In this document: piece after piece, positions 36,619 to 44,944 of the stretch | Position numbering within the stretch: the stretch's first letter is position 1 | Layout of the letters: the number at the start of each line of letters is the position of its first letter | Assembly (NCBI RefSeq): GCF_002741055.1 | Contig: NZ_CP016809.1 | Coordinates: 4,690,501 to 4,754,500 of the forward strand | Length of the DNA stretch: 64,000 nucleotides | Direction: 5' to 3' | Source of the DNA: Paenibacillus ihbetae | Lineage (GTDB): Bacteria > Bacillota > Bacilli > Paenibacillales > Paenibacillaceae | Notes under the pieces: model-generated | Told to the model about the DNA's origin: nothing | Database searches by the model: none | What the model saw: only the letters and a program-made list of their open reading frames with translations | Made by a program: the position numbers and the translations under genes

Positions 36619-37044
36619 ATGTTGACGGTAACATTTTTCCTGCATATGGTTGGAACAGCAGCGCTCGGGTTCTATTTGATTCTGCCGTTTGTTGTCGGCG
36701 GCATTCAGAAGCTGTCTCTCGCTGCTCAAGAAGGCGCCGTGAATACGGTTCGGGTAGCAAACCGCTTTGCCCAGTATGGACTCGTGCTTCAACTTCTTAC
36801 AGGCGGATACATGATGTCACAAGGCGACTATTCCGTACCATGGATGATTATCGTAACCCTTCTTCTTCTTGCTATGTTCGCCATCGGTGGAATTATGAGC
36901 AAGCCGCTGAAGAGCGCACTGGCCGGTATTCGCGAGAAGAAAGAAGTGAAGGAAGAGACAAGCAAGCTTGGAACGCTGAGCGCGCTGCTTGCCCTGCTCC
37001 TGCTTGTTATGATCTTCTTCATGGTGTACAGCCATATCATCTAA
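36619..37044 (+). CDS. four-helix membrane protein of unknown function
   Basis: A 141-residue protein with hydrophobic segments at about 3-25, 50-68, 75-95 and 118-139, and a charged loop (KEVKEETSKLG) before the last helix. No family is firmly recognised. The ATG at 36619 follows GGAGGAATTTG with the better spacing; a TTG two codons earlier is possible. It is a single gene with a strong terminator. The function is unknown. Confidence 0.7.
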   Translation: MLTVTFFLHMVGTAALGFYLILPFVVGGIQKLSLAAQEGAVNTVRVANRFAQYGLVLQLLTGGYMMSQGDYSVPWMIIVTLLLLAMFAIGGIMSKPLKSALAGIREKKEVKEETSKLGTLSALLALLLLVMIFFMVYSHII

Positions 37045-37121
37045 TGTCGCTACATAGAACCAAGAAGGAGCTGTCTTCTGCGCTGATTTTTTGCAGAGAC
37101 GGCTCCCTGCCATTTAAAGGG

Positions 37122-37175
37122 AAAAAGGTGAAGAACAGCTCGAAACGAGCGGCTGTTCTTCACCTTTTTGTTTTG
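37122..37175 (+). terminator. strong terminator
   Basis: AAAAAGGTGAAGAACAGC and GCTGTTCTTCACCTTTTT pair almost without error over 17 bases, followed by TTTTG. Confidence 0.95.
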
Positions 37176-37265
37176 TCATGAAACGTTTGATCAGCCTACA
37201 TTCGGGTAAATATCATATCGAAGGCTTTCACTCGTATAAAGAGCCGAGTCGTACACATCCTATGA

Positions 37266-37568
37266 AAGGTTGTCTTACAGTCCGTGTCCAAAAAGTCGGA
37301 TTTTCAGCACCGAGGCTTATGCTTCCGAAGTGCGTTTTTTCAAAACGCTTTAGGTTAAATGAAGCTGGGGACTGAGGAGCGGAGCTAAACGTTTTCGCAG
37401 AAAACGCCTTCGAAAGCATCAGCTGTTTTGGGTACGTGAGCACTTGAAATGTTTCCGCAGGAAACATGCTTCGGAAGCATCTACTTAGGCCCGGCTGAAT
37501 TCAAGATTCGATGCCGAGTTACTCCTTGACTCACTTCGTGATCAAAAGACGACTTTTTGAACAACCTC
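37266..37568. repeat. non-coding, hairpin-rich repeat-like element
   Basis: About 300 bases without a gene. The two ends are inverted copies: TCCAAAAAGTCGGATTTT (from 37287) on the left, and the reverse complement of AAAAGACGACTTTTTGAACA on the right (to about 37562), each with a nearby AGGTTGT / ACAACCT. Inside are three similar stem-loops: GCGTTTTTTCAAAACGC, CGTTTTCGCAGAAAACG with CTTCGAAAG, and ATGTTTCCGCAGGAAACAT with GCTTCGGAAGC. The layout recalls a MITE or REP-type element. Only one copy is visible in this window, so repetition in the genome is inferred from its structure. Confidence 0.55.
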
Positions 37569-37598
37569 TACAGCTAACCTGAAAGGAGACATGTGAAC

Positions 37599-38465
37599 AT
37601 GACACAAGATCAACAAAAGCAGACAATGCCTGCCCAGCATCAGAATCATCGGCCGGGTTCCGAGACGGAGATGCACCCGCAGCCGGAATTCGAAAGCAAT
37701 GCGTATAAAGCGGCCGGCAAGCTGGAGGGCAAGGTGGCGCTGATTACCGGCGGTGACAGCGGGATTGGCCGGGCGGTAGCGGTTCACTATGCCAAGGAGG
37801 GCGCCGACGTATCCATCGTCTATTTAAACGAGCACCAGGATGCCGAGGAGACCAAACGGCAGGTGGAGCAGGAGGGAAGGAAGTGCATCCTGATTGCAGG
37901 TGATGTCGGAGATGATGCTTTTTGCCGTGATGCGGTGAAGGAGACGGTAGAGAAGCTGGGAAAACTGGACATTCTCGTGAACAATGCCGCTGAGCAGCAT
38001 CCGCAGAAGAAAATTGAAGATATAACGAAGGAGCAGCTGGAGCGCACGTTCCGTACGAACATATTCGGCATGTTCTATATGACCCAGGCAGCCATGCCGC
38101 ATCTGTCTAAGGGCAGTACGATTATAAATACCACATCCATTACAGCTTACCGGGGAAGCCCGCAGCTGTTGGATTATGCTTCGACGAAGGGAGCGATCGT
38201 TGCCTTTACGCGGTCCCTCTCCATGAACGTCGTCGGACAAGGGATCCGGGTCAACGCGGTAGCACCGGGGCCGATCTGGACGCCGCTCATCCCGTCAACC
38301 TTCCCTGCGGATCAGGTCAGCGAGTTCGGCTCGACCCAGCCGATGAAGAGACCGGGGCAGCCGGAAGAGCTGGCGCCTGCTTACGTCTATCTCGCCTCTT
38401 CGGACTCTTCATACGTTAGCGGGCAAGTCATTCACGTGAACGGCGGCGAAGTGATTAACGGTTAG
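37599..38465 (+). CDS. SDR family oxidoreductase (YdaD/GSP39-like)
   Basis: A 288-residue short-chain dehydrogenase. After a polar, Gln/His/Pro-rich head of about 40 residues come the nucleotide loop TGGDSGIGRAVA, the NNAAEQ segment, the catalytic Ser and YASTKGA (Tyr-x3-Lys), and APGPIWTPLIPS. The polar head is typical of general-stress SDR proteins such as B. subtilis YdaD. Substrate unknown; NAD(P) dependence is inferred from the fold. The ATG at 37599 uses GAAAGGAGA; an in-frame GTG two codons earlier is less well spaced. The gene starts 30 bases after the repeat-like element, which may carry or disturb its promoter. Confidence 0.85.
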   Translation: MTQDQQKQTMPAQHQNHRPGSETEMHPQPEFESNAYKAAGKLEGKVALITGGDSGIGRAVAVHYAKEGADVSIVYLNEHQDAEETKRQVEQEGRKCILIAGDVGDDAFCRDAVKETVEKLGKLDILVNNAAEQHPQKKIEDITKEQLERTFRTNIFGMFYMTQAAMPHLSKGSTIINTTSITAYRGSPQLLDYASTKGAIVAFTRSLSMNVVGQGIRVNAVAPGPIWTPLIPSTFPADQVSEFGSTQPMKRPGQPEELAPAYVYLASSDSSYVSGQVIHVNGGEVING

Positions 38466-38498
38466 GCTGGAGGATACCGAACCCTAATCTTTGAGCAT

Positions 38499-38544
38499 CA
38501 GCGGATGATCGGGCGTAAGCCGGGGCGATCATCCGCTGTTTTTT
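38499..38544 (+). terminator. terminator after the SDR gene
   Basis: CAGCGGATGATCG and CGATCATCCGCTG form a perfect 13-base stem followed by six T. Confidence 0.95.
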
Positions 38545-38968
38545 GCTAAAGGTGCGCGGAACACGGTTAAACGGCGGTTACGGTGAAGCTGACGTTAACG
38601 CAATGGATACGTTCGACGCTCGATTCCATGGCTTTAGGATGAACCGGAATCCGGATGGAAGAACGCCCGAGCCGCGGATGGCGCGAATCCGAAGCCAGCG
38701 CTCAGCCGAGCGTTGGAATTGACGCCGGGTTCTGGCTCAATGTCACCGGCTATACTTCCGTATGGGATCACCTCCTTCTCTATTAACATATGCGAGGTTC
38801 ATAGATTGGTATGGTTATTCAATGGATGTAAACGGCACATTTTCAGCCATGCCTTCAAATTCAAAGTAAACCCTTTCATGGCCGGTTTGTTGTGATATGA
38901 TATACCTTGGAACTAACCAGGATCCTTAGCGGCAAGCTGGTCATCGAAAGAGAGGTTGAAATCAAGTG
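38545..38968. other. intergenic region with a minus-strand extended ribosome site
   Basis: No convincing gene is seen. At 38765-38779 the minus strand reads AGAAGGAGGTGATCC, a nearly complete complement of the 16S 3' end, but no good start codon and reading frame follow it. It may be the remains of a lost gene. The stretch just before 38969 holds the ribosome site of the fumarase gene (about 38950-38957). Confidence 0.35.
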
Positions 38969-40522
38969 ATGAAGCATTTTGAAGAAAGCATGTACAAACT
39001 GATTGTGGAGACGTCCACGAATCTTCCGGGAGATGTCCGCCGGGCGGTAAACCGCGGACGCGCTGCAGAGGATTCGGCTACGCGCGCGGGACTCGCCTTG
39101 GCAACGATCGCTCAGAATATTGAAATGGCCGAGCAGGAGGTATCGCCGATCTGCCAGGATACGGGAATGCCGACTTTTATCGTACATACTCCTGTAGGAG
39201 CCAACCAAATCGAAATGAAGAAGGCCATTTACCAGGCCGTAGTCCGCGCAACCAAGGATGGCAAGCTCCGTCCGAACTCGGTGGATTCCTTGACCGGAGC
39301 CAACAGCGGGGATAACCTCGGACCGGGAACGCCGGTCATTCATTTCGAGCAGTGGGAGCAGGACAAGATCGATGTCCGCCTCATTCTGAAGGGCGGCGGC
39401 TGCGAGAACAAAAATATTCAATACAGTCTCCCAACAGAGCTGGAGGGACTGGGGAAAGCAGGCCGCGATTTGGACGGCATCCGCAAATGCATTCTTCATT
39501 CGATCTACCAGGCCCAGGGACAAGGCTGCAGCGCAGGCTTTATCGGGGTTGGCATCGGCGGGGACCGGACAACAGGCTATGAGCTTGCCAAGCAGCAGCT
39601 TTTCCGTCATCTTGACGATGTAAATCCGAACGAGGATTTGGCGAAGCTGGAGGACTACATTCTCGAAAATGCCAACAAGCTGGGGATAGGCACCATGGGC
39701 TTCGGCGGTGAAGTTACGCTGCTGGGCTGTAAAATCGGCGTCATGAACCGCCTTCCGGCGAGCTTCTTTGTCTCGGTTGCGTACAACTGCTGGGCGTTCC
39801 GCCGCCAGGGTGTCATGATTGAGCCGGCAACCGGTGAAATTGCCGAATGGCTGTACGAAGCGGGCAACGAGGTACGGATGAATGCGGCGAGTGAAACCAC
39901 CGCCGCTGCAGCAGCAGGCTCTGCCGGGGTCCAGGGGCAAGGACGGGAGATCGTTCTGCAGACGCCGATCAGCGAGGAGCAGATCCGCAGCCTCCGCGTC
40001 GGCGACGTCGTGGTCATTCGCGGGGAGATGCATACCGGGCGGGATGCGCTTCATAAGTATCTGATGGATCATGATGCGCCGATCGACCTGAACGGAGCAG
40101 TCATTTACCACTGCGGGCCGGTAATGCTGAAGGATGAGGAAGGCTGGCATGTGAAGGCGGCCGGACCGACGACAAGCATCCGCGAGGAGCCTTATCAAGG
40201 CGAAATCCTCAAGAAATTCGGCATCCGGGCGGTTATCGGAAAAGGCGGAATGGGACCGAAGACGCTTCAAGCCTTGCAGGAGCACGGCGGCGTTTATTTG
40301 AACGCCATCGGCGGCGCGGCCCAATATTATGCCGAGTGCATTAAAAAAGTGAACGGCGTGGATTTCATGGAGTTCGGCATACCGGAAGCGATGTGGCATC
40401 TGGAGGTCGACGGATTTGCCGCAATCGTTACAATGGATTCGCACGGAAACAGCCTGCATGCGGATGTAAGCAAGGATTCCGCCGCCAAGCTGGCCATGTT
40501 TAAGGATCCGGTCTTTTCATGA
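38969..40522 (+). CDS. class I fumarate hydratase (iron-sulfur, fused alpha/beta)
   Basis: A 517-residue class I fumarase, close to the length of the known bacillary class I enzyme. The N-terminal alpha part (about 1-290) holds PICQDTGMPTFIV and GAGGG-like GGCENKNIQYS cluster-binding areas; the C-terminal beta part (about 320-517) has GDVVVIRGEMHTGRDALHKYL, VIYHCGPVM and GKGGMGPKTL. It hydrates fumarate to malate using an oxygen-sensitive 4Fe-4S cluster, in place of the class II CitG. The ATG at 38969 or the GTG just before it would serve. A terminator follows. It is near citZ-icd-mdh but separately transcribed. Confidence 0.9.
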   Translation: MKHFEESMYKLIVETSTNLPGDVRRAVNRGRAAEDSATRAGLALATIAQNIEMAEQEVSPICQDTGMPTFIVHTPVGANQIEMKKAIYQAVVRATKDGKLRPNSVDSLTGANSGDNLGPGTPVIHFEQWEQDKIDVRLILKGGGCENKNIQYSLPTELEGLGKAGRDLDGIRKCILHSIYQAQGQGCSAGFIGVGIGGDRTTGYELAKQQLFRHLDDVNPNEDLAKLEDYILENANKLGIGTMGFGGEVTLLGCKIGVMNRLPASFFVSVAYNCWAFRRQGVMIEPATGEIAEWLYEAGNEVRMNAASETTAAAAAGSAGVQGQGREIVLQTPISEEQIRSLRVGDVVVIRGEMHTGRDALHKYLMDHDAPIDLNGAVIYHCGPVMLKDEEGWHVKAAGPTTSIREEPYQGEILKKFGIRAVIGKGGMGPKTLQALQEHGGVYLNAIGGAAQYYAECIKKVNGVDFMEFGIPEAMWHLEVDGFAAIVTMDSHGNSLHADVSKDSAAKLAMFKDPVFS

Positions 40523-40533
40523 TTTTTAAGATG

Positions 40534-40575
40534 AAGCAGCATCGATTGGCCTTACGCCGATCGGTGCTTTTTTCA
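40534..40575 (+). terminator. terminator after the fumarase gene
   Basis: AAGCAGCATCGAT and ATCGGTGCTTTTTT form a stem with a T run. The pairing is imperfect but the position fits. Confidence 0.65.
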
Positions 40576-40705
40576 CATTTAGGGATTGCTGGCGTAAGCC
40601 ATTCCCTTCGCATCTTACGGATTTAACGTTGCAGGATGACTGGAACAAGGTTTATGATGGGAATCAAATACATCGATGCAAGGCACAGGAGGAAAGGGAG
40701 AGAGC

Positions 40706-42514
40706 ATGAAGCAGTTTCGCAACCGTCTGACCCTGATCATGCTGACATTGATCGGTTTATCCATGCTTGGCGCCGGTCTGGCCATGGTAAAGGTATTCAA
40801 GCAATCCCACATTCAGCTGCTGGAGGATAATATGATCCGGGAGATCCGGCTGCTGCAAACGATGATGGATTTTCCGGATACCGACAGCCCGGATGCCGTC
40901 GAGTATTATACGAACCGTTCTCTTCAGCTTGAAGAGCTGTCTGATGCAAGGGTTACGTTTATAACGAAGGATGGGCGGGTGATCGGAGATTCCGAGAGCA
41001 ACCCGGTGACCATGGATAATCATGCTTACCGCGAGGAAGTATTGGAGGCAGGGAAGACCGGGAAAGGGAGCACGATCCGCCGCAGCAGCACGCTGGGGCA
41101 GGACATGCTGTACGTTGCGCTGCCCGTGAAGGTCGGCGATTCGTTCGATGGCTTCGTGCGACTGTCCCTCAGCCTGAGTCAAGTGGACAATGGCGTCCGG
41201 CAAGGCTGGACGGTGATGGGTATTGGTCTTGCGATCCTGTTCCTCGCAGCGAGTCTTCTGAGCATTCGCGTGGCGAAGGGGCTGACATCGCCGCTCGAGA
41301 AAATAACGAGAGTCGCGAGGCGCATTGCCCGTTTGGAGTATGATGCGAGGGTAAATATTAACCGTAAGGACGAGATCGGCCAGCTGGCGAAAGCGATTAA
41401 TGGAATGGCCGACAGTCTTCAGACCCAAGTTCGGACGATCCGGGACAATGAAGATTTGCTCCAGAGCGTCCTGAACAATATGACCGGCGGGATCGTCATG
41501 GTGAACGGATCGGGTCGGATCATGCTCGTCAACCGGGCGGCCGAGAGAATGCTGGGCATTGACGCCGAAGTCATTACCGGCAAATCTTATCGGGAGCTGA
41601 AGCAGCATTACGAGCTTACGAAGCTGATGAAGGAAGGGCTTGATAACCGCATCAGCTTCCATGAAGAACGGAATCTGTATTATCCGGTCGAATCGATTAT
41701 CCGACTGGACGGCGTCCCGATGGTTCAGGAGGACGGGGCGTACCGGGGCATGCTCTTTCTGCTCCAGGATGTAAGCGACATCCGCAGACTGGAGAGAATG
41801 CGAAGCGAATTCGTGGCGAATGTATCGCATGAGCTCAAGACACCGCTTGCGGCCGTAAAGGGGTTTGCCGAGACGCTTCTTGGCGGCGGGGTGTCGGATG
41901 AGAAGACCGCCAGATCGTTTCTCCAGATCATCTATGATGAATCCGAGCGGCTCAACCGGCTGATCGGCGACATTCTGGAGCTGTCTTCCATTGAGTCCAA
42001 GCGCGTTCAGATGGACTATTCGCCGATCCATTTGCAGGCATTCTTCGAGACGATCTCGGAGATGATGCGCACGGTTGCGGAGAAGAAGCGGATCAGCCTG
42101 GAGCTCGACGTGCCTGAAGAGCTGTTCATGGAAGGCGATGAGGACAAGCTGCGCCAAATCTTTATGAACCTGTTATCCAATGCGATTAATTACACGCAGG
42201 AGGGCGGCAGGGTCAAATTGACGGCGCGCGAAAAATTGCATAACGGCCAGTCCGAGGATATCGTTCAGTTCATTGTCAAGGATTCGGGGATCGGCATACC
42301 GAAAAAGGATCTTCCGCGTATCTTCGAGCGATTTTACCGGGTGGATAAAGCCAGATCCCGGGGATCAGGCGGTACGGGTCTTGGCTTATCGATCGTAAAG
42401 CATCTGGTGGATATGCATCATGGCCGGATCCATGTCGAGAGCGAGCTGGGCGTCGGGAGCTCCTTCATCATCGAGCTTCCCGTTCTTCAAGAACAGGAGG
42501 AGGCAGGGATTTAA
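40706..42514 (+). CDS. phoR: phosphate sensor histidine kinase PhoR
   Basis: A 602-residue membrane kinase. TM1 is at about 9-30, an extracytoplasmic sensor at 31-165, TM2 at about 168-188. A HAMP domain (190-240), a PAS domain (about 250-355) and HisKA with His375 in NVSHELKTP follow, then an ATPase with NLLSNAINYTQEGG and GTGLGLSIVKH. PhoR phosphorylates PhoP when phosphate is low. ATG at 40706 follows AGGAGGAAAGGG. It lies upstream of phoP, the reverse of the usual phoP-phoR order. Its stop codon lies within the first Pho-box hexamer of the phoP promoter region. Confidence 0.93.
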   Translation: MKQFRNRLTLIMLTLIGLSMLGAGLAMVKVFKQSHIQLLEDNMIREIRLLQTMMDFPDTDSPDAVEYYTNRSLQLEELSDARVTFITKDGRVIGDSESNPVTMDNHAYREEVLEAGKTGKGSTIRRSSTLGQDMLYVALPVKVGDSFDGFVRLSLSLSQVDNGVRQGWTVMGIGLAILFLAASLLSIRVAKGLTSPLEKITRVARRIARLEYDARVNINRKDEIGQLAKAINGMADSLQTQVRTIRDNEDLLQSVLNNMTGGIVMVNGSGRIMLVNRAAERMLGIDAEVITGKSYRELKQHYELTKLMKEGLDNRISFHEERNLYYPVESIIRLDGVPMVQEDGAYRGMLFLLQDVSDIRRLERMRSEFVANVSHELKTPLAAVKGFAETLLGGGVSDEKTARSFLQIIYDESERLNRLIGDILELSSIESKRVQMDYSPIHLQAFFETISEMMRTVAEKKRISLELDVPEELFMEGDEDKLRQIFMNLLSNAINYTQEGGRVKLTAREKLHNGQSEDIVQFIVKDSGIGIPKKDLPRIFERFYRVDKARSRGSGGTGLGLSIVKHLVDMHHGRIHVESELGVGSSFIIELPVLQEQEEAGI

Positions 42515-42538
42515 CACAGCGTTAACATTCAGTTTATA
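42511..42538 (+). promoter_or_regulatory. Pho box before phoP
   Basis: TTAACA (42511), TTAACA (42522) and TTTATA (42533) lie exactly 11 bases apart, the pattern of PhoP binding sites in bacilli. A TATACT -10 box follows at 42537-42542. The first hexamer includes the phoR stop codon. Autoregulation of phoP is inferred. Confidence 0.75.
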
Positions 42539-42583
42539 TACTAAAACAAGTAATCCATTCCATTACACAAGGCGGGGTTAATA

Positions 42584-43315
42584 TTGACTCAACGTTTACT
42601 TGTTATTGAAGATGAGCCTACACTGTCTCGTCTGTTATCGTACAATTTGACGCAGGAAGGCTTTGACGTCACCGTTGAAGAGCATGGCACGTCAGGTTAC
42701 GAAAGAGCGTCGCAGGAGGAGTTCGACCTGATTTTGCTGGATGTCATGCTGCCGGGCATGAACGGCTTTCAAATTTTAGAGAAGCTTAGAGGCAAAGGCA
42801 TTAAGACGCCGATCATTATTCTGACGGCCAAGAACGCAGAGGAGGAAGTCGTGCAAGGCCTCAAGATGGGGGCGGACGATTATATTACGAAGCCGTTCGG
42901 CGTATCGGAGCTGCTGGCCAGAGTTTCGGCCGTCATGCGCAGAACGTCAGGACAAAGCGAGGAAGCGAAGGTTGCGGAGCAGCAGGCGAACGTGATCTCG
43001 CTCGGACAGCTCGAAATCTTCCCCGAGAAATATGAGGTGCGGCTTGGCGGGCAGAGCATTAATCTCCGTCCGAAGGAATTCGAGGTGCTGCTCTATCTGG
43101 CGAAGAAGCCGGGCGTTGTCTTGACGCGGGACGATTTGATGAACGTCGTCTGGGGGTTCGATTATATCGGCGGCCAGCGCACCGTTGACGTCCATGTCAG
43201 CTCCCTCCGCAAAAAGCTGGAGCTCGATCCGGAATCCGTGCATATCGATTCGATTCGTGGTGTCGGTTATAAATTGGTTGTTAATACGAATAAAGCTTCC
43301 CATCATTCGCTGTAA
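42584..43315 (+). CDS. phoP: phosphate response regulator PhoP
   Basis: A 243-residue OmpR-family regulator. The receiver has Asp53 in LLLDVMLPG, the acid pocket EDE at 9-11 and the Lys in DDYITKPF; the winged helix has QSINLRPKEFEVLLYLAKKP and SIRGVGYKL. It binds TTAACA-type direct repeats with 11-base spacing, which are present upstream of three transcription units here. The TTG start follows AAGGCGGGG. A terminator overlaps its stop codon. Confidence 0.93.
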   Translation: MTQRLLVIEDEPTLSRLLSYNLTQEGFDVTVEEHGTSGYERASQEEFDLILLDVMLPGMNGFQILEKLRGKGIKTPIIILTAKNAEEEVVQGLKMGADDYITKPFGVSELLARVSAVMRRTSGQSEEAKVAEQQANVISLGQLEIFPEKYEVRLGGQSINLRPKEFEVLLYLAKKPGVVLTRDDLMNVVWGFDYIGGQRTVDVHVSSLRKKLELDPESVHIDSIRGVGYKLVVNTNKASHHSL

Positions 43316-43334
43316 ATGATGCGGAGGCTTTTTT
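43292..43334 (+). terminator. terminator of phoP
   Basis: AAGCTTCCCATCATT and AATGATGCGGAGGCTT pair around the stop codon, followed by a T run. The signal partly lies inside the coding end. Confidence 0.7.
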
Positions 43335-43472
43335 CATGCCTGCTGTTTCATTGAAACTAAAGCCGCTCTCTGCTCTTCGAGTGCCACCCCCGCTTGCTGC
43401 GGGGTTATTTAGTTCCAGGGGATGATATTTTTGAGACTTTGGTTACAGATCCGTCTTAGCCATGGCGGGTGA

Positions 43473-43500
43473 TTTACACTGCGTTAACATACCGGATATA
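43473..43500 (+). promoter_or_regulatory. Pho box before the CBS/MCP-like gene
   Basis: TTTACA (43473) and TTAACA (43484) are 11 bases apart, and a third, poorer hexamer GATATA starts at 43495. The first two match the elements before phoP and pstS, sharing CTGCG as the spacer with the pstS box. Confidence 0.65.
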
Positions 43501-43560
43501 TAGCGATAACAATCCTTCGATATGATGCGTCTAAAGAACCATTAAGAGAGGATGGAGCCG

Positions 43561-44928
43561 ATGACGCTGCTTCGGAAAACACCGGGACGACAGGTTATTC
43601 AAGGGGATCAAGCGGTTCAAGGGAACCGGGTGGATCAAGGAAATCAAGCAGGTCAGAATCAACGAACGGTTCAAGCAGACAGGGCGCAGCAAGCAGTTTA
43701 TGAGAAGGCGGAAGCTCGTAAGGTTCTAACGGATCGAAAGAATCAAATGAATCAAACGGGCCGACCGGAGGATCGGATGCGGGGTCCGGAAGCCGAGGAC
43801 GCACGGGCATCTACCGGGCTGAAGGAGCCGTCCATGATGGAATACACCCGAACGGTGCCTGAAATCGGCGAGACCGAAACATGCCTTGATGTGCTGGAGC
43901 TGTTGATGGGCAACCCGGGCATCCCGTGCGTAATCTACTGCAACCCCCCGGGGAACCCGTCCGGGCTGATTATGCGAGACGCCTTCTTTCAGCGGATGAT
44001 GGGCAGGTTCGCTGTCGATTTATATTATCCGAAGCCGGCATTCCAGTTCGCGGATCTGAGTCCCACCATGGTCGAAGCGGATGAGGCCGTTTCCGAAGTG
44101 TTACACCGGGCCCTGCACCGTCCGGATGAGAAATTTTACGATTGCATCATTGTAAAACAGCAGGAGGTGCTGGCCGGCGTCCTTACCGTTCGGGACCTTA
44201 TGAACTTGTCCGGCAGGCTGCAGCTGGATGCGGAGCGGAAGAGAGAGCTGATTCTGACCGGAAGCTACCGCCACACGAGCAATATCGAGGCTTCGCTCGA
44301 TGATGTAAAGGCAGCGGCGGATAAAACGAGGACGGAATGTGTCCGAATGCGCGAATTTTCCGAGACCGGGGCGGACAAGCTGGCGCGGGTATCCTCGTCC
44401 TATGCGGGGCTGATCGGGGATATGACCCGGCGCGGGGATCAAGCCGAAGAGCTTGTGCGCCACGCAAGCCGCATCTCCTCCATTACGGGGGCGATTACCG
44501 AGCTTGCCAATCAGAGCAGTCTGCTGGCGATGAACGCGTCGATCGAGGCGGCCCATGCCGGAGAGCATGGCCGGGGCTTTCAGGTGGTCGCCGGCGAGGT
44601 TCAATCCTTGGCGAAGCAGACACGGAAGCTGGCGGGCGATATCTCCGAGCTGCTTGAGCATATCCAGCAGCTTGCCGCGGATACGGCAGCCGCTGCGGGA
44701 TCGGCCCTGAAGGAGCTTCAATCCTGCGAAGGCGATGTCGAAGAGGGAACCCGTCTCTTTTATGAAATGAAGGAGGCCGTTCATGAAGTGGAGTTGTCCG
44801 GGAGCCAGGTTTATGAGCTTGCGGTACATACGGTACAGCGAGTACACCAGATCAAGGAAGAACTGGCCGGTATGAACGCTGCGTTCGAACCGAGGGCTGA
44901 GCAAGAAGAGGGAAATCTGCAAGTCTAG
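43561..44928 (+). CDS. soluble CBS-domain methyl-accepting chemotaxis-type protein
   Basis: A 455-residue protein without membrane helices. It has a Gln-rich N-terminal section with short GQ/QG repeats (about 10-80), a CBS-like ligand-binding pair (about 95-220) and a C-terminal signalling coiled coil with the conserved MCP tip ELANQSSLLAMNASIEAAHA and GRGFQVVAGEVQSLAKQTRK. It probably signals to CheA or acts as a cytoplasmic receptor. The ligand is unknown; CBS pairs often bind adenine nucleotides. The start at 43561 is chosen because AGAGAGG lies 9 bases before it; 43552 is possible. It lies in a phosphate block, behind its own Pho box. Confidence 0.85.
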   Translation: MTLLRKTPGRQVIQGDQAVQGNRVDQGNQAGQNQRTVQADRAQQAVYEKAEARKVLTDRKNQMNQTGRPEDRMRGPEAEDARASTGLKEPSMMEYTRTVPEIGETETCLDVLELLMGNPGIPCVIYCNPPGNPSGLIMRDAFFQRMMGRFAVDLYYPKPAFQFADLSPTMVEADEAVSEVLHRALHRPDEKFYDCIIVKQQEVLAGVLTVRDLMNLSGRLQLDAERKRELILTGSYRHTSNIEASLDDVKAAADKTRTECVRMREFSETGADKLARVSSSYAGLIGDMTRRGDQAEELVRHASRISSITGAITELANQSSLLAMNASIEAAHAGEHGRGFQVVAGEVQSLAKQTRKLAGDISELLEHIQQLAADTAAAAGSALKELQSCEGDVEEGTRLFYEMKEAVHEVELSGSQVYELAVHTVQRVHQIKEELAGMNAAFEPRAEQEEGNLQV

Positions 44929-44944
44929 CATTCTATTAATAAAT

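Noticed and set aside
36579..37181. A 200-codon frame overlapping the membrane protein at 36619 in another frame.
   Set aside because: It runs through the strong terminator at 37122-37175 and has no hydrophobic or domain pattern; the 36619 frame has four helices and a good ribosome site.
37266..37568. An insertion sequence.
   Set aside because: There is no transposase and the length is only about 300 bases. It is listed as a repeat-like element instead.
38765..38779. A possible 16S rRNA 3' end fragment (GGATCACCTCCTT on the plus strand).
   Set aside because: The sequence upstream does not match 16S rRNA. It is better read as a minus-strand ribosome site.
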